A DNA stretch of 10,870 nt from Thermoplasmata archaeon (GCA_021799755.1 JAJYZU010000014.1:4586-15455), one strand, 5' to 3'. Positions 1-7,426 are shown, counted from the stretch's first letter. The notes: a model not told the origin generated them from the letters alone. Numbers and translations are program-made.

Positions 1-24
1 TACATCGGAGAAACAAGAATCACT

Positions 25-369
25 CTATCTGGTCAGTGGTAAATTCTCTCTTCTCCATCTGTCAATTCCCCCCTCAAGATGTTGAAGGTTGGTCACTCCC
101 ATTCTGTGGAGTCGATTGGCTGCAGCTCTGCTCCGGTGTCCGGTCTTGCAAACCAACACTATCTTATTTCCTGCACCGAATTGTTTTGCTATCTCTTTCT
201 CATGACCAAGCGAATAATGCAAGGATTTATCGATATGGCCGTTGTTAAATTCAAACCTTGTCCTTACGTCTATAACGCTAAAATCACTATTCTTTGAAAG
301 TTCATTCACCTGTGCCGGTGAAAGATTCTTTAAATCGGGAGGATGCCGGAAATAATCCATAATTGTCAT
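25..369 (-). CDS. Single-domain rhodanese (sulfurtransferase-like) protein
   Basis: This is a small cytosolic rhodanese, the fold that carries sulfur as a persulfide on an active-site Cys; the physiological donor and acceptor cannot be read here. Visible marks, numbered from the ATG at 369 (114 residues), are the start of the fold in VIDVRTRFEF with GHI after it, the active-site loop CKTGHRS with Cys74, and the closing LEGGIDRW. It has no signal peptide or membrane segment and is one complete domain, as usual for the short GlpE/PspE-like class. A TTG at 385-387 would add six residues; I prefer the ATG because a GGAG lies upstream of it and the extra residues add nothing recognisable. Another in-frame ATG lies at 358-360. 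The gene is divergent from aconitase across about 110 bases. The family call is firm, the substrate unknown. Confidence 0.88.
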   Translation of the reverse strand: MTIMDYFRHPPDLKNLSPAQVNELSKNSDFSVIDVRTRFEFNNGHIDKSLHYSLGHEKEIAKQFGAGNKIVLVCKTGHRSRAAANRLHRMGVTNLQHLEGGIDRWRRENLPLTR

Positions 370-396
370 ATTATCTTCTTTCTCCAATTATCACAG

Positions 397-426
397 AATA
401 ATAAATACAACTTCCCTTATTAAATT
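397..426 (-). promoter_or_regulatory. Candidate TATA region for the rhodanese gene
   Basis: Read on the minus strand, two AT-rich boxes lie here: TTTAATAA (about 416-423) and GTATTTATTATT (about 399-410). Either could be the TATA element; they place transcription start near 395 or near 379, giving a short leader before the ATG at 369. The sequence does not decide between them. Confidence 0.35.
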
Positions 427-452
427 AGTGCCGGTGTGTCGTTTCCAGAAAT

Positions 453-462
453 CATATTTATC
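453..462 (+). promoter_or_regulatory. TATA box of the aconitase gene (leaderless)
   Basis: The box CATATTTATC is centred about 24 bases before the ATG at 481. That is the archaeal TATA-to-start distance, so the mRNA should begin at or within a base or two of the start codon. No Shine-Dalgarno sequence stands before the ATG, in keeping with a leaderless transcript. Confidence 0.6.
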
Positions 463-480
463 TGTAGATAATATCTGCCC

Positions 481-3162
481 ATGAGTTCTTATAAAGGAGA
501 GGAACACAAAGAGACCCTGAAAGTTGATGGAGAAAATATAACATACTATTCGATCAGGGATCTGGAGAAGGCGCACCCAGAAATTAAGACGCTTCCTATT
601 TCCCTGAGGATTATCCTCGAGTCAATGATTAGAAATTTTGACGGAAAAAACATAACAACCAAGGATGTTGAGGCAATTATCAACTGGAATGCGCAGCAGC
701 CCGAAGAAACGGAAATGTCATTCAAGGTTTCAAGAGTCCTCATGCAGGACTTCACAGGCGTCCCGGCAGTCGTCGATCTTGCGTCTATGCGTGACGCCGT
801 AAAGAAACTCGGCAAGAACCCGGATATAATAAATCCCAAGGTCCCTGTGGATCTTGTTATCGATCACTCTGTGCAGGTTGATTATTATGGAAATGAGGAT
901 TCATTTGATCTGAACAGGAAGAAAGAATTTGAAAGAAATATCGAGCGCTACAGATTTCTTAAGTGGGCTAGCAAATCTTTCAAGAATTTGCGCGTTATCC
1001 CGCCATCAATTGGGATTGTTCACCAGGTTAACCTGGAATATCTTGCCAGCGTCGTTACGGTAAACGGTGAAAAGGAAAAAGTGGCATATCCGGACACTCT
1101 TGTAGGAACAGATTCCCATACAACCATGGTGAATGGAATCGGGGTTCTCGGCTGGGGGGTTGGAGGCATCGAGGCGGAAGCCGCAATGTTGGGCGAGAAT
1201 GTGACAATCCAGCTGCCCCGTGTGGTAGGCGTGAATCTGCACGGCAAACTGAGGGAAGGAATTACAGCTACTGATCTTGTCCTCACACTTACAGAAATTT
1301 TCAGGAAGCACAAGGTGGTCGAAAAATTCCTGGAGTTTTATGGGGATGGTCTTGGTTCATTATCTGCAACCGACAGGGCCACACTTTCCAACATGTGTCC
1401 GGAGTATGGAGCCACGCTTGCCCTGTTTCCCGTAGACGAGATAACGCTGCAGTATCTGAAATCCACCGGAAGGACTGACCACCACATAAACCTGATAAGG
1501 GAGTATCTCCTGGCGCAGGGACTTTTCGGTGACCAGAAAGGTCTCAGATACAGCGAAATAATCGACGTGGATCTTAATTCAATTGACGCGAGCGTTGCAG
1601 GTCCAAAGCTTCCACAGCAGCACGTGAATCTGTCCGATATCGGGAACAGTTTCCTGAATTTTATGGAGACCAGCCATGAAAGTTCAGGCTCACAGAAACA
1701 GGTATTCCTGAAGAAGGTGAAGATTAACAGAAACGGAAAACAGACCTCACTGACTGAGGGTGACATTGTAATTGCTGCCATTACCAGCTGCACAAATACA
1801 AGCAATCCTCGTGTGATGATTGGTGCAGGGCTTCTCGCGAGGAATGCAGTGCAAAAGGGCCTGAAGACTGGAGAGAATGTGAAAACCTCACTCGCGCCTG
1901 GTTCACGGGTTGTCACTGAATATCTCGAGAAATCCGGCCTTCAGAAATATCTGGATAGACTTGGCTTTTATCTGGTCGGGTACGGATGCACGACGTGCAT
2001 CGGCAATAGCGGTCCCCTGGATGCTGAGATACAGAAAGCTATTGTTGACAACGACATGTCAACAGCCGCAGTTCTTTCCGGAAATCGCAATTTTGAGGCC
2101 AGGATTCACCGTGACGTGAAGGCGAACTATCTGATGTCTCCTCCGCTGGTGGTTGCTTTTGCAATAGCGGGTAGAGTCACGATAAACATGGATAAGGAAC
2201 CCTTGGGGATTGGGAAGGATGGAGAAGCGATTTTTCTCAAAGACATATGGCCTGAGGAAAGCGAAATATCAGAGGTTATGGAGAAGATGATAACGAGAGG
2301 TATGTTCGTAGAGAAGTACACCAATGTTGAGGAAATGAACTCAGACTGGAAGAATATAGACGTGGAAGCCAGCAAGACTTACCCCTGGGATCAGAAAAGT
2401 ACCTATATCAGGAACCCCACATACTTCGAGGGTTTTGCACTTAATAGAAAAAGAAAGTTTTCGAGGATCTCAGGTGCCAGACCACTTCTAGTGCTCGGTG
2501 ATTCTGTGACAACGGATCACATATCACCTGCGGGTTCAATATCCAAGAACAGCCCTGCGGGAAAATATCTCATTGATCATGGGGTCTCACCGGAGGATTT
2601 CAACACGTTCGGCTCGAGAAGAGGAAATCATGAAGTCATGATTAGGGGAACTTTTGGAAACAACAGGATAAGGAATATGATGGTTTCAAAGGAAGGGCCT
2701 TTTACCAAGAATGTTATCACGGGAAATGAGGACTTCATATACAACGTTGCGGTGGAATATTCAGTCCAAAAGACGCCTCTGATAGTTTTTGCAGGATCTG
2801 AATACGGAACTGGTAGTTCAAGGGATTGGGCTGCAAAGGGTACAAACCTTCTGGGCATCAATGCAGTCATTGCAAGAAGCTATGAGAGGATACACAGAAG
2901 CAATCTTGTTGGTATGGGTGTCATACCACTCGAATTCAGGGCCGGCAGAAGTTTCCAGTCCCTTAATGCTGACCTGTCAGGTCCATTCAGTATAGAGTTT
3001 TCCAACGAGGATGAGCCTGAAGGCGCAATTCTCCTGTACAAGGATACCGCAGGTAAGGCCGCAAGGGAAGAACTTAACGTGAGGATCGACACGCCGGTGG
3101 AATATGAATATTTCAGGTATGGAGGAATACTCCAGATGGTGATAAACAATCTAATAAAATAA
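481..3162 (+). CDS. acnA: Aconitate hydratase, AcnA/IRP1 type
   Basis: Aconitase interconverts citrate and isocitrate through cis-aconitate in the TCA cycle, using a [4Fe-4S] cluster in the cytosol. The protein has 893 residues, the full length for the AcnA/IRP1 class (about 890). Cluster ligands are Cys437 in SCTNTSNP and Cys503/Cys506 in GYGCTTCIGNSG. Other family blocks are DLVIDHSVQVD, GTDSH (209-213) followed by the Gly-rich stretch, SGNRNFE (533-539), and the C-terminal swivel domain with GDSVTTDHISPAGS (from 673) and GTGSSRDWAAKG (from 776), which holds the catalytic Ser and Arg. After SGNRNFE the usual Gly is Ala540, a mild change. The start is set by a TATA box at leaderless distance. 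It is convergent with glnA, stops 12 bases apart. I see nothing showing RNA-binding (IRP) activity. Methylcitrate use cannot be excluded from sequence. Confidence 0.97.
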   Translation: MSSYKGEEHKETLKVDGENITYYSIRDLEKAHPEIKTLPISLRIILESMIRNFDGKNITTKDVEAIINWNAQQPEETEMSFKVSRVLMQDFTGVPAVVDLASMRDAVKKLGKNPDIINPKVPVDLVIDHSVQVDYYGNEDSFDLNRKKEFERNIERYRFLKWASKSFKNLRVIPPSIGIVHQVNLEYLASVVTVNGEKEKVAYPDTLVGTDSHTTMVNGIGVLGWGVGGIEAEAAMLGENVTIQLPRVVGVNLHGKLREGITATDLVLTLTEIFRKHKVVEKFLEFYGDGLGSLSATDRATLSNMCPEYGATLALFPVDEITLQYLKSTGRTDHHINLIREYLLAQGLFGDQKGLRYSEIIDVDLNSIDASVAGPKLPQQHVNLSDIGNSFLNFMETSHESSGSQKQVFLKKVKINRNGKQTSLTEGDIVIAAITSCTNTSNPRVMIGAGLLARNAVQKGLKTGENVKTSLAPGSRVVTEYLEKSGLQKYLDRLGFYLVGYGCTTCIGNSGPLDAEIQKAIVDNDMSTAAVLSGNRNFEARIHRDVKANYLMSPPLVVAFAIAGRVTINMDKEPLGIGKDGEAIFLKDIWPEESEISEVMEKMITRGMFVEKYTNVEEMNSDWKNIDVEASKTYPWDQKSTYIRNPTYFEGFALNRKRKFSRISGARPLLVLGDSVTTDHISPAGSISKNSPAGKYLIDHGVSPEDFNTFGSRRGNHEVMIRGTFGNNRIRNMMVSKEGPFTKNVITGNEDFIYNVAVEYSVQKTPLIVFAGSEYGTGSSRDWAAKGTNLLGINAVIARSYERIHRSNLVGMGVIPLEFRAGRSFQSLNADLSGPFSIEFSNEDEPEGAILLYKDTAGKAAREELNVRIDTPVEYEYFRYGGILQMVINNLIK

Positions 3163-3166
3163 GTCT

Positions 3167-3185
3167 CCGTGTTCTTACAACACGG
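3167..3185. terminator. Stem-loop between convergent acnA and glnA, possible 3' end signal
   Basis: A perfect 7-base inverted repeat, CCGTGTT (3167-3173) and AACACGG (3179-3185), flanks a 5-base loop that includes the glnA stop codon. It starts 4 bases after the acnA stop. No T-run follows on either strand, so it is not a classic archaeal T-tract terminator. It could protect or define the 3' ends of both mRNAs, or be chance. Confidence 0.35.
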
Positions 3186-4509
3186 GCAGGTATCTCTTCA
3201 GTTCCCATTCTGTCACGTGTGATCTGAATGCGTCCCATTCTCTTGATTTCAAGGTAATGAAGTTCTCGAAGGTATGCTTTCCAAGGGTGTTCTTGAGAAG
3301 AGCGCTATTCCTGAGATGGAAAAGTGCCTCCCCAAGACTCTCGGGCATCGCCTGAATGCCTTCCTTGTCACGATCCTCCTTGGACATGTGGAATATATCC
3401 CTCTCAACTGGTTCCGGGGGTTCGATTTTCCTTTCTATTCCATCAAGGCCCATTGCAAGAACAGAGGCAAACTGAAGATAAGGGTTCCCGGCAGAATCTG
3501 GGCATCTAAGTTCCATCCTCTTTCTGAGAAACCTGCCTGCTGGAACTCTCACGAGGGCGCTCCTGTTCTTATTTGCCCAAGATATGTAGACCGGAGCTTC
3601 ATACCCTGGAATGAGTCTTTTGTATGAGTTTACCCATGAGGCCAATATTGCTGACGATTCCTTCACATGTGACAGAATACCACCCAGATAATGCATTCCC
3701 AGGTCGCTGATCTCGTATTTTTTTCCTTCCTCGAAGAACATATTTCTGGCCTCATCAATGGCCATTATACTCTGATGAATATGCATTCCGGACCCATTAA
3801 CGCCATTTATAGGTTTTGGCATAAATGTAGCATAAAGGCCATATTTCTGTGCTGTATTTTTTATAATATTCTTTAGCATGGCAATTCTGTCGGCCATTAC
3901 TATTGCAGGTGCGTACCTGAGGTCTATTTCATGTTGTCCATAAGCCACTTCATGATGCGCAGCTTCAGGCTGGTATCCAAGAGCATACATATTCTGAAGT
4001 ATCTCCTGTCTGATCTCACTGGATGAGTCAAGAGGAGTGTTGTCAAAATAGCCTCCATAGTCACTTGGTGTGTTGGTGGGTTCTCCGTCTGGTCCTCTCT
4101 TGAACAGGAAAAATTCAAATTCAGGTCCTACGAAAAAATCCAGCTTGTCCCTGTGCACCTTTTCTACAAGTTTCTGAAGAATGAAGCGTGGATCACCCTG
4201 GAACCGTTCATTGTCAGGGGTGTAAATATCACAAATGAATCTTGCAACCTTTCCATTGTTATTATCGTTCGGCAGCACTGTATAAGTGCTCAGGTCGGGG
4301 TGGGCACGCATGTCTGATTCCTCGATCTGTGCATAACCTGCCACAGAACTGCCATCGAAAACAACCCCTTCTTCCAGGGCACTGGGGAACCTGTTCCTTG
4401 GAACTGTTACAGTCTTTACGAAACCGGCCAGGTCCGTGAACTGAAACTGGATAAATTCCACTGCATCCTGCTCAATTTTCTTCAAATATTTTTGAACTTC
4501 GCTGTCCAT
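3175..4509 (-). CDS. glnA: Glutamine synthetase type I, alpha subtype
   Basis: GlnA makes glutamine from glutamate, ammonia and ATP, and is the main entry for ammonia nitrogen; the enzyme is a cytosolic dodecamer. At 444 residues it has the length of the GSI-alpha subtype (GSI-beta is about 470). Visible blocks are FDGSSVAGY with Asp52 in the beta-grasp domain, PEFEFFLF with metal ligands Glu130 and Glu132, HHEVAYGQHEID with Glu187 and Glu194, NGSGMHIHQS with His243 and His245, WANKNRSALVRVP, and ELRCPDSAGNPYLQF. The region where GSI-beta carries its adenylylated Tyr reads DIFHMSKE, with Phe in place of Tyr, so control by adenylylation is not expected; feedback inhibition is the alpha-type habit. 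The ATG at 4507-4509 has a TATA box at leaderless distance and no Shine-Dalgarno site. The unknown operon upstream runs in the same direction, but glnA has its own promoter. Confidence 0.97.
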   Translation of the reverse strand: MDSEVQKYLKKIEQDAVEFIQFQFTDLAGFVKTVTVPRNRFPSALEEGVVFDGSSVAGYAQIEESDMRAHPDLSTYTVLPNDNNNGKVARFICDIYTPDNERFQGDPRFILQKLVEKVHRDKLDFFVGPEFEFFLFKRGPDGEPTNTPSDYGGYFDNTPLDSSSEIRQEILQNMYALGYQPEAAHHEVAYGQHEIDLRYAPAIVMADRIAMLKNIIKNTAQKYGLYATFMPKPINGVNGSGMHIHQSIMAIDEARNMFFEEGKKYEISDLGMHYLGGILSHVKESSAILASWVNSYKRLIPGYEAPVYISWANKNRSALVRVPAGRFLRKRMELRCPDSAGNPYLQFASVLAMGLDGIERKIEPPEPVERDIFHMSKEDRDKEGIQAMPESLGEALFHLRNSALLKNTLGKHTFENFITLKSREWDAFRSHVTEWELKRYLPVL

Positions 4510-4530
4510 GAAAGGTAATCATCTAGGCTT

Positions 4531-4539
4531 CATAAATAG
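4531..4539 (-). promoter_or_regulatory. TATA box of glnA (leaderless)
   Basis: On the minus strand the box CTATTTATG is centred about 26 bases before the glnA ATG, predicting an mRNA that starts at or next to the start codon. No palindrome for a nitrogen regulator was evident around it. Confidence 0.6.
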
Positions 4540-4560
4540 ATTTAGAATCACTTTTCGGAA

Positions 4561-4576
4561 ATTGTATATGAACAAT
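4561..4576 (-). terminator. Weak AT-rich hairpin after the 273-residue gene
   Basis: ATTGT (4561-4565) and ACAAT (4572-4576) form a 5-base inverted repeat around a 6-base loop, 6 bases beyond the stop codon of the upstream minus-strand gene; a short TTT follows it on the minus strand. It may mark the end of the two-gene operon before the glnA promoter. The stem is short and AT-rich, so this is weak. Confidence 0.2.
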
Positions 4577-4581
4577 CAAGC

Positions 4582-5403
4582 TCAAACCAGCGATTCGTAA
4601 TCAAAAAGAGTCCTCTTTGAGGATTTTTCTATAAAATCGTAATATTTGCCGAGAAACTTGATTTCGAAACCTGGCGCCGAGGAGAGGGTTAAATAATCTC
4701 CGGAACTTGATATAATCCCGCTCCTTATCATTACTCTAACTAATGAAGTGAAGTCAAGCTTTATTTTCTGCCTCTCTATGCCAACCGAGTTCAGGTAAGC
4801 ATAATCTGTTGCCTTCGAAATCACATCCTGAATTCTGTGCTTTCCGGTATAGAAATAATTCAGATTCATAATCTTGTATTTCAGAAGTGGATGCATAAAC
4901 TCCGTGTATGGCAGCGGAAATATGTCCAGAAAACCAAGACCGTTTTTGATTGCTGAGTTCAGCGTCGTATCAAAGTGGGTCCCTGCTGGTTTGGTTATCT
5001 TCCATGTAATTCTGTTCACTCTCCAGACCACTGTGTTATAAATTGAGGCAGATATGTCGACGTTTCGCATGTCAGTTTCGTTTGGAACCACAACAACCTT
5101 GTCCAGGCTGTTCAGGCCAGGATCAATCTTCTCTTCAAGGAATGACTGAATCTCGCTTCGCAGATATTTCTCGTCCTTATTTTGCACAAAATAGAACAGC
5201 AATACAAATTTTCCTTCCGGTCCAAGTCGGGATGCATTCATCGTAAAAGTGTGGGTTGGGGCGTCATCTATCCTTTCTACGGTGTAGTTGATCTCATCAT
5301 AGTTTGACTGCAGGGAAGAAAAAACCGCAGAGAGGAGTTCATGTCTTGACTGCTCCAGCTCCATGGATTTCAACCGATCCAGTTTTAAAAGTTTCCTGTT
5401 CAT
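4582..5403 (-). CDS. Protein of unknown function, second gene of a coupled pair
   Basis: I do not recognise this 273-residue protein. It is soluble, with no signal peptide or membrane segment. The N-terminus (1-30) is charged and helical with many Leu. A hydrophobic strand at about 65-73 (KFVLLFYFV), a helix and a second strand (DKVVVVPNE, about 101-109) suggest an alpha/beta core. The C-terminal 70 residues hold a helix, then DFTSLVRVMIRSGIISSSGDY, which reads like a helix-turn-helix with a beta wing, followed by an aromatic, basic tail. DNA binding is therefore possible but unproven. No catalytic motif stands out. Its ATG overlaps the TGA of the preceding gene (ATGA, 5400-5403), so the two are probably translated together and may act together. 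Met14 is a possible alternative start, but the overlap favours 5403. Confidence 0.75.
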   Translation of the reverse strand: MNRKLLKLDRLKSMELEQSRHELLSAVFSSLQSNYDEINYTVERIDDAPTHTFTMNASRLGPEGKFVLLFYFVQNKDEKYLRSEIQSFLEEKIDPGLNSLDKVVVVPNETDMRNVDISASIYNTVVWRVNRITWKITKPAGTHFDTTLNSAIKNGLGFLDIFPLPYTEFMHPLLKYKIMNLNYFYTGKHRIQDVISKATDYAYLNSVGIERQKIKLDFTSLVRVMIRSGIISSSGDYLTLSSAPGFEIKFLGKYYDFIEKSSKRTLFDYESLV

Positions 5404-6290
5404 GAAAGACCGCCTCCGTATTCCCGAATCACGTCATTGAAGACAATGAGAGGTTCGATCTCGCAATCGACAGCAGGAAATATCTCCCATGTTTTGCCGT
5501 TATCTGTGACAAAAAATTCTAGATCTCCAGTTTTCCTGTTCAAAATCAGGAATTTCCTGTCATTAACTTGACGATTCTCTCCGATGCGGAAGAATCTTTC
5601 CAGCTTTCTGATTATTTCAGCCCTGTTTGGTTCTTTTGGGAAATAAAATTTTATTGGATTTATTTTGACGAAAAGATCATCTGAGTGCTTGCTCTCAGGA
5701 ATGAAGTTCGCATATCTTTCGATGGAGTCACTCTCTCCTGCAAGAATCTCAGAAAGCACGTTAAATGTAAGGTGGACAATATCACGATTTATCCGGGTGG
5801 CGAAGACATTGAAGTCAGACCTGATACTGACAAATTGTCCAGAGTCCCTGAACTCCAGCATATATGGATTAAAACCCTTGGGAATCAGCTCCATCATCTC
5901 ATTGTAAAGATCCCAGGAAGATGATTCCCCTTCCTTCGCCTTGATGTGAATTTTTCCTCTTCCCACAGAGGTAAAGGAATGAAATGTGAAGCCCCGATCA
6001 ATTGCAAAATTAACAATATTCAGGAATTTTTCTCTAGGTATACGGAGAAAATCGAGCTGATCGGAGAAATCCATTTTGAATTTCTCGTACTGTGAATGCG
6101 TAAATGATGTGACGACAAGTTTGTATTTATCCAATAACGGAATTGTTCGAATGTCAAGATATCGGGATTCATTTATGGGAGGAATGATGAAATTTGAATT
6201 TGTCCTGACAAGCACCATTCTATATGTGTGCCCCCTCATTATCTTCGGAGTTATCTGCAAGAATAGCTCCACAAATTCATTCTCATTCAC
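5400..6290 (-). CDS. Protein of unknown function, first gene of a coupled pair
   Basis: I do not recognise this 296-residue protein. It begins with GTG at 6288-6290; the next in-frame candidates are a GTG at codon 7 and ATG at codon 18. It appears soluble and mixed alpha/beta, rich in Phe, Ile, Asn and charged residues, with no signal peptide, membrane helix, Cys cluster or nucleotide-binding loop. It has two visible parts: residues 1-210, strand-rich with several segments such as YRMVLVRTNSNFIIPP and YKLVVTSFTHSQYEKF, and a C-terminal 85 residues beginning KINPIKFYFP, with a helix (RAEIIRKLERFF) and then strands around KFLILNRKTGDLEFFV. Its stop overlaps the start of the 273-residue gene by four bases. 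The two sequences show no clear similarity by eye. The upstream box is at leaderless distance. Likely lineage-restricted; function open. Confidence 0.75.
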   Translation of the reverse strand: MNENEFVELFLQITPKIMRGHTYRMVLVRTNSNFIIPPINESRYLDIRTIPLLDKYKLVVTSFTHSQYEKFKMDFSDQLDFLRIPREKFLNIVNFAIDRGFTFHSFTSVGRGKIHIKAKEGESSSWDLYNEMMELIPKGFNPYMLEFRDSGQFVSIRSDFNVFATRINRDIVHLTFNVLSEILAGESDSIERYANFIPESKHSDDLFVKINPIKFYFPKEPNRAEIIRKLERFFRIGENRQVNDRKFLILNRKTGDLEFFVTDNGKTWEIFPAVDCEIEPLIVFNDVIREYGGGLS

Positions 6291-6300
6291 CGATTAGCAT

Positions 6301-6320
6301 ACTTATAAATGATAAAAAAT
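6301..6320 (-). promoter_or_regulatory. AT-rich promoter of the unknown two-gene operon
   Basis: Two boxes overlap on the minus strand: ATTTTTTATC (6311-6320), centred about 26 bases before the GTG at 6290, and ATTTATAAGT (6301-6310), the better TATA match but only 15 bases away. The first fits a leaderless GTG start. The second would start the mRNA near 6280 and favour the GTG at codon 7 (6270-6272). Confidence 0.45.
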
Positions 6321-6425
6321 TTCTCTAACACTTAAACACAGGTCAAAACCGGCAGACAAACATGGCTACCCATTACGATGTTAAAGAAGTTTCTTAGGCG
6401 CTCAAAAGTTATCTTGAAACGTTCT

Positions 6426-6980
6426 CTACCTTTCCGTCGAATCCTGGTTCTGCCTTTCCATGGTGGCTCTTGCATCATTGTATTTCTCTATTAGGTTTAT
6501 GGCTTCACCCAGAAACAGGCCCGCAGAGAAAGATAAAAGTATGATGAAAATGGTATCGATTAAATACGATGAGACATTGAAAAAAAGTTCAAGAACCAGT
6601 CTTGAGACATACATTATTACCCAAAGAGATGTCAGAATTATTGAACTTCTGTAATAGAATTCTCCCCTGTCGCTGTAGACGGTCGACAACGTACCGAGTC
6701 TTGTTCCGATTATTGTACCGGCTACTATTGAAAGGACAAAATAGATGAGGTCGCTCTGATAAAATACAGGAAAGAAAAGAAAAACCGCACTCAAAATAAC
6801 CAACAAAAGCGGTCTCTGGATAATTCTCCTCTTGGAAAATTTCCTTCCCCTTATGGATCGGATTGATCTTCTTACCACCAGCAATAATACAATGATAATC
6901 AAGAGTATTGTATCATAAACCTGTGGTGTTCCGACGGAACTGCCGGATGTGTTCTGGGCAGCAATGAGGGTAAAAACCAT
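6426..6980 (-). CDS. Five-helix membrane protein, possibly CcdC/DUF1453-like
   Basis: This is an integral membrane protein of 184 residues. Hydrophobic segments lie at about 23-36, 57-74, 78-96, 112-133 and 139-160. A strongly basic loop (RRSIRSIRGRKFSKRR, 37-52) follows the first helix, which by the positive-inside rule puts that loop in the cytoplasm and the N-terminus outside. The C-terminal 24 residues are polar and charged. The order basic loop, RPLL at the start of helix 2, GTIIGTRLG in helix 3, a polar hairpin with FYYRSS, and an Arg in helix 4 (YVSRLVLELF) recalls the CcdC/DUF1453 membrane family, whose Bacillus member was linked to cytochrome c biogenesis without being essential for it. 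I judge this from memory of the pattern only. No cytochrome c gene is nearby. The gene stands alone, 135 bases upstream of the unknown operon. Confidence 0.7.
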   Translation of the reverse strand: MVFTLIAAQNTSGSSVGTPQVYDTILLIIIVLLLVVRRSIRSIRGRKFSKRRIIQRPLLLVILSAVFLFFPVFYQSDLIYFVLSIVAGTIIGTRLGTLSTVYSDRGEFYYRSSIILTSLWVIMYVSRLVLELFFNVSSYLIDTIFIILLSFSAGLFLGEAINLIEKYNDARATMERQNQDSTER

Positions 6981-6999
6981 GAATCGGTATTTCGGAACT

Positions 7000-7012
7000 G
7001 ATATGAAATTTT
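7000..7012 (-). promoter_or_regulatory. Weak TATA-like box of the membrane-protein gene
   Basis: On the minus strand AAAATTTCATATC is centred near 25 bases before the ATG at 6980, the leaderless distance, but it matches the TATA consensus only loosely. Just upstream, TCCCA (7012-7016) and TGGGA (7022-7026) form a 5-base inverted repeat around five bases, a possible operator. Confidence 0.3.
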
Positions 7013-7041
7013 CCCAGTTTTTGGGACAGCTTTCCTAAAGG

Positions 7042-7051
7042 AGATATAAAA
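7042..7051 (+). promoter_or_regulatory. Orphan TATA box with no gene behind it
   Basis: AGATATAAAA, preceded by purine-rich AAAGG as a possible BRE, is among the best TATA matches in the window. It points to transcription start near 7072, but no start codon lies there. Only very short frames follow: 7120-7209 (29 codons) and 7127-7192 (21 codons). It may drive a short non-coding RNA that runs toward the 3' end of the convergent small gene, or be a chance AT-rich string. Confidence 0.35.
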
Positions 7052-7155
7052 CACAAATCATATTGGAGCGAAAAACAGTGTGCACGATTCTATGCTAAAG
7101 AGGCCAATATAAGTTATTGATGGTGTATGAGAGATTTGAAGGAATATTATCCAGA

Positions 7156-7181
7156 GCACGAATGTCATGTCAAATTTGTGC
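7156..7181. repeat. Stem-loop just past the stop of the small minus-strand gene
   Basis: GCACGAAT (7156-7163) and ATTTGTGC (7174-7181) pair over 8 bases with one G-T pair and a 10-base loop. It starts 2 bases beyond the TGA of the gene ending at 7184. It could be a 3' end structure for that gene, or for a plus-strand transcript from the orphan promoter, since CATTTTG follows on the plus strand. Confidence 0.35.
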
Positions 7182-7183
7182 AG

Positions 7184-7426
7184 TCATTTTGACCGCATAT
7201 ATGACTTGATCAGCGAGATGATCTTTTCATAATTGTCATAGGAGACAGGTACCCGTATCTGGCCTATGTCAGCATAAATATTATTGTCATCAATGTGAAA
7301 ATGAATAACATTGATCTTTTTGTAGTAAAAATGTCCCGGGGTCCTTTCATGAATTCCATTCATTGATCTTAATCTTTCGAGCAATTGAGCATGCATTATC
7401 AAATCATCCGCTGTGGCATGCTTCAT
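7184..7426 (-). CDS. Small protein with HFH motif, possibly DUF5519/luciferase-like
   Basis: I place the start at the ATG at 7424-7426 (80 residues). A good TATA box (TATTTATC, 7449-7456 on the minus strand) lies 26 bases ahead of it. A longer frame from a TTG at 7504 would add 26 residues that run through this promoter, and they have low-complexity, non-conserved character. The protein has an N-terminal helix (ATADDLIMHAQLLERLRSM), then GHFYYKKINVIHFHID with His42 and His44, YADIGQIRVPV with Asp53, and a C-terminal helix rich in Lys and Ile. This helix, strand with H-x-H, Asp, helix order resembles the small luciferase-like DUF5519 domain as I remember it; that family has no settled biochemical role. 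There is no membrane segment. The gene is monocistronic. Confidence 0.6.
   Translation of the reverse strand: MKHATADDLIMHAQLLERLRSMNGIHERTPGHFYYKKINVIHFHIDDNNIYADIGQIRVPVSYDNYEKIISLIKSYMRSK

Noticed and set aside
1338..1916. Antisense open frame of 192 codons inside acnA
   Set aside because: It lies wholly within the highly conserved aconitase core on the opposite strand. Its product is Ser/Pro/Phe-rich with no motif, a common shadow of a strongly biased coding frame.
481..3162. Aconitase as an iron-regulatory (RNA-binding) protein, because its three Cys fall at the same numbers as in human IRP1
   Set aside because: The shared numbering reflects the shared AcnA/IRP1 architecture. No iron-responsive element or other evidence of RNA binding is visible.
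6283..6300. Five-codon upstream frame (ATG at 6300) overlapping the GTG start of the 296-residue gene
   Set aside because: The transcript is predicted to begin at or after the GTG, so this frame would not be transcribed; the length is within chance.
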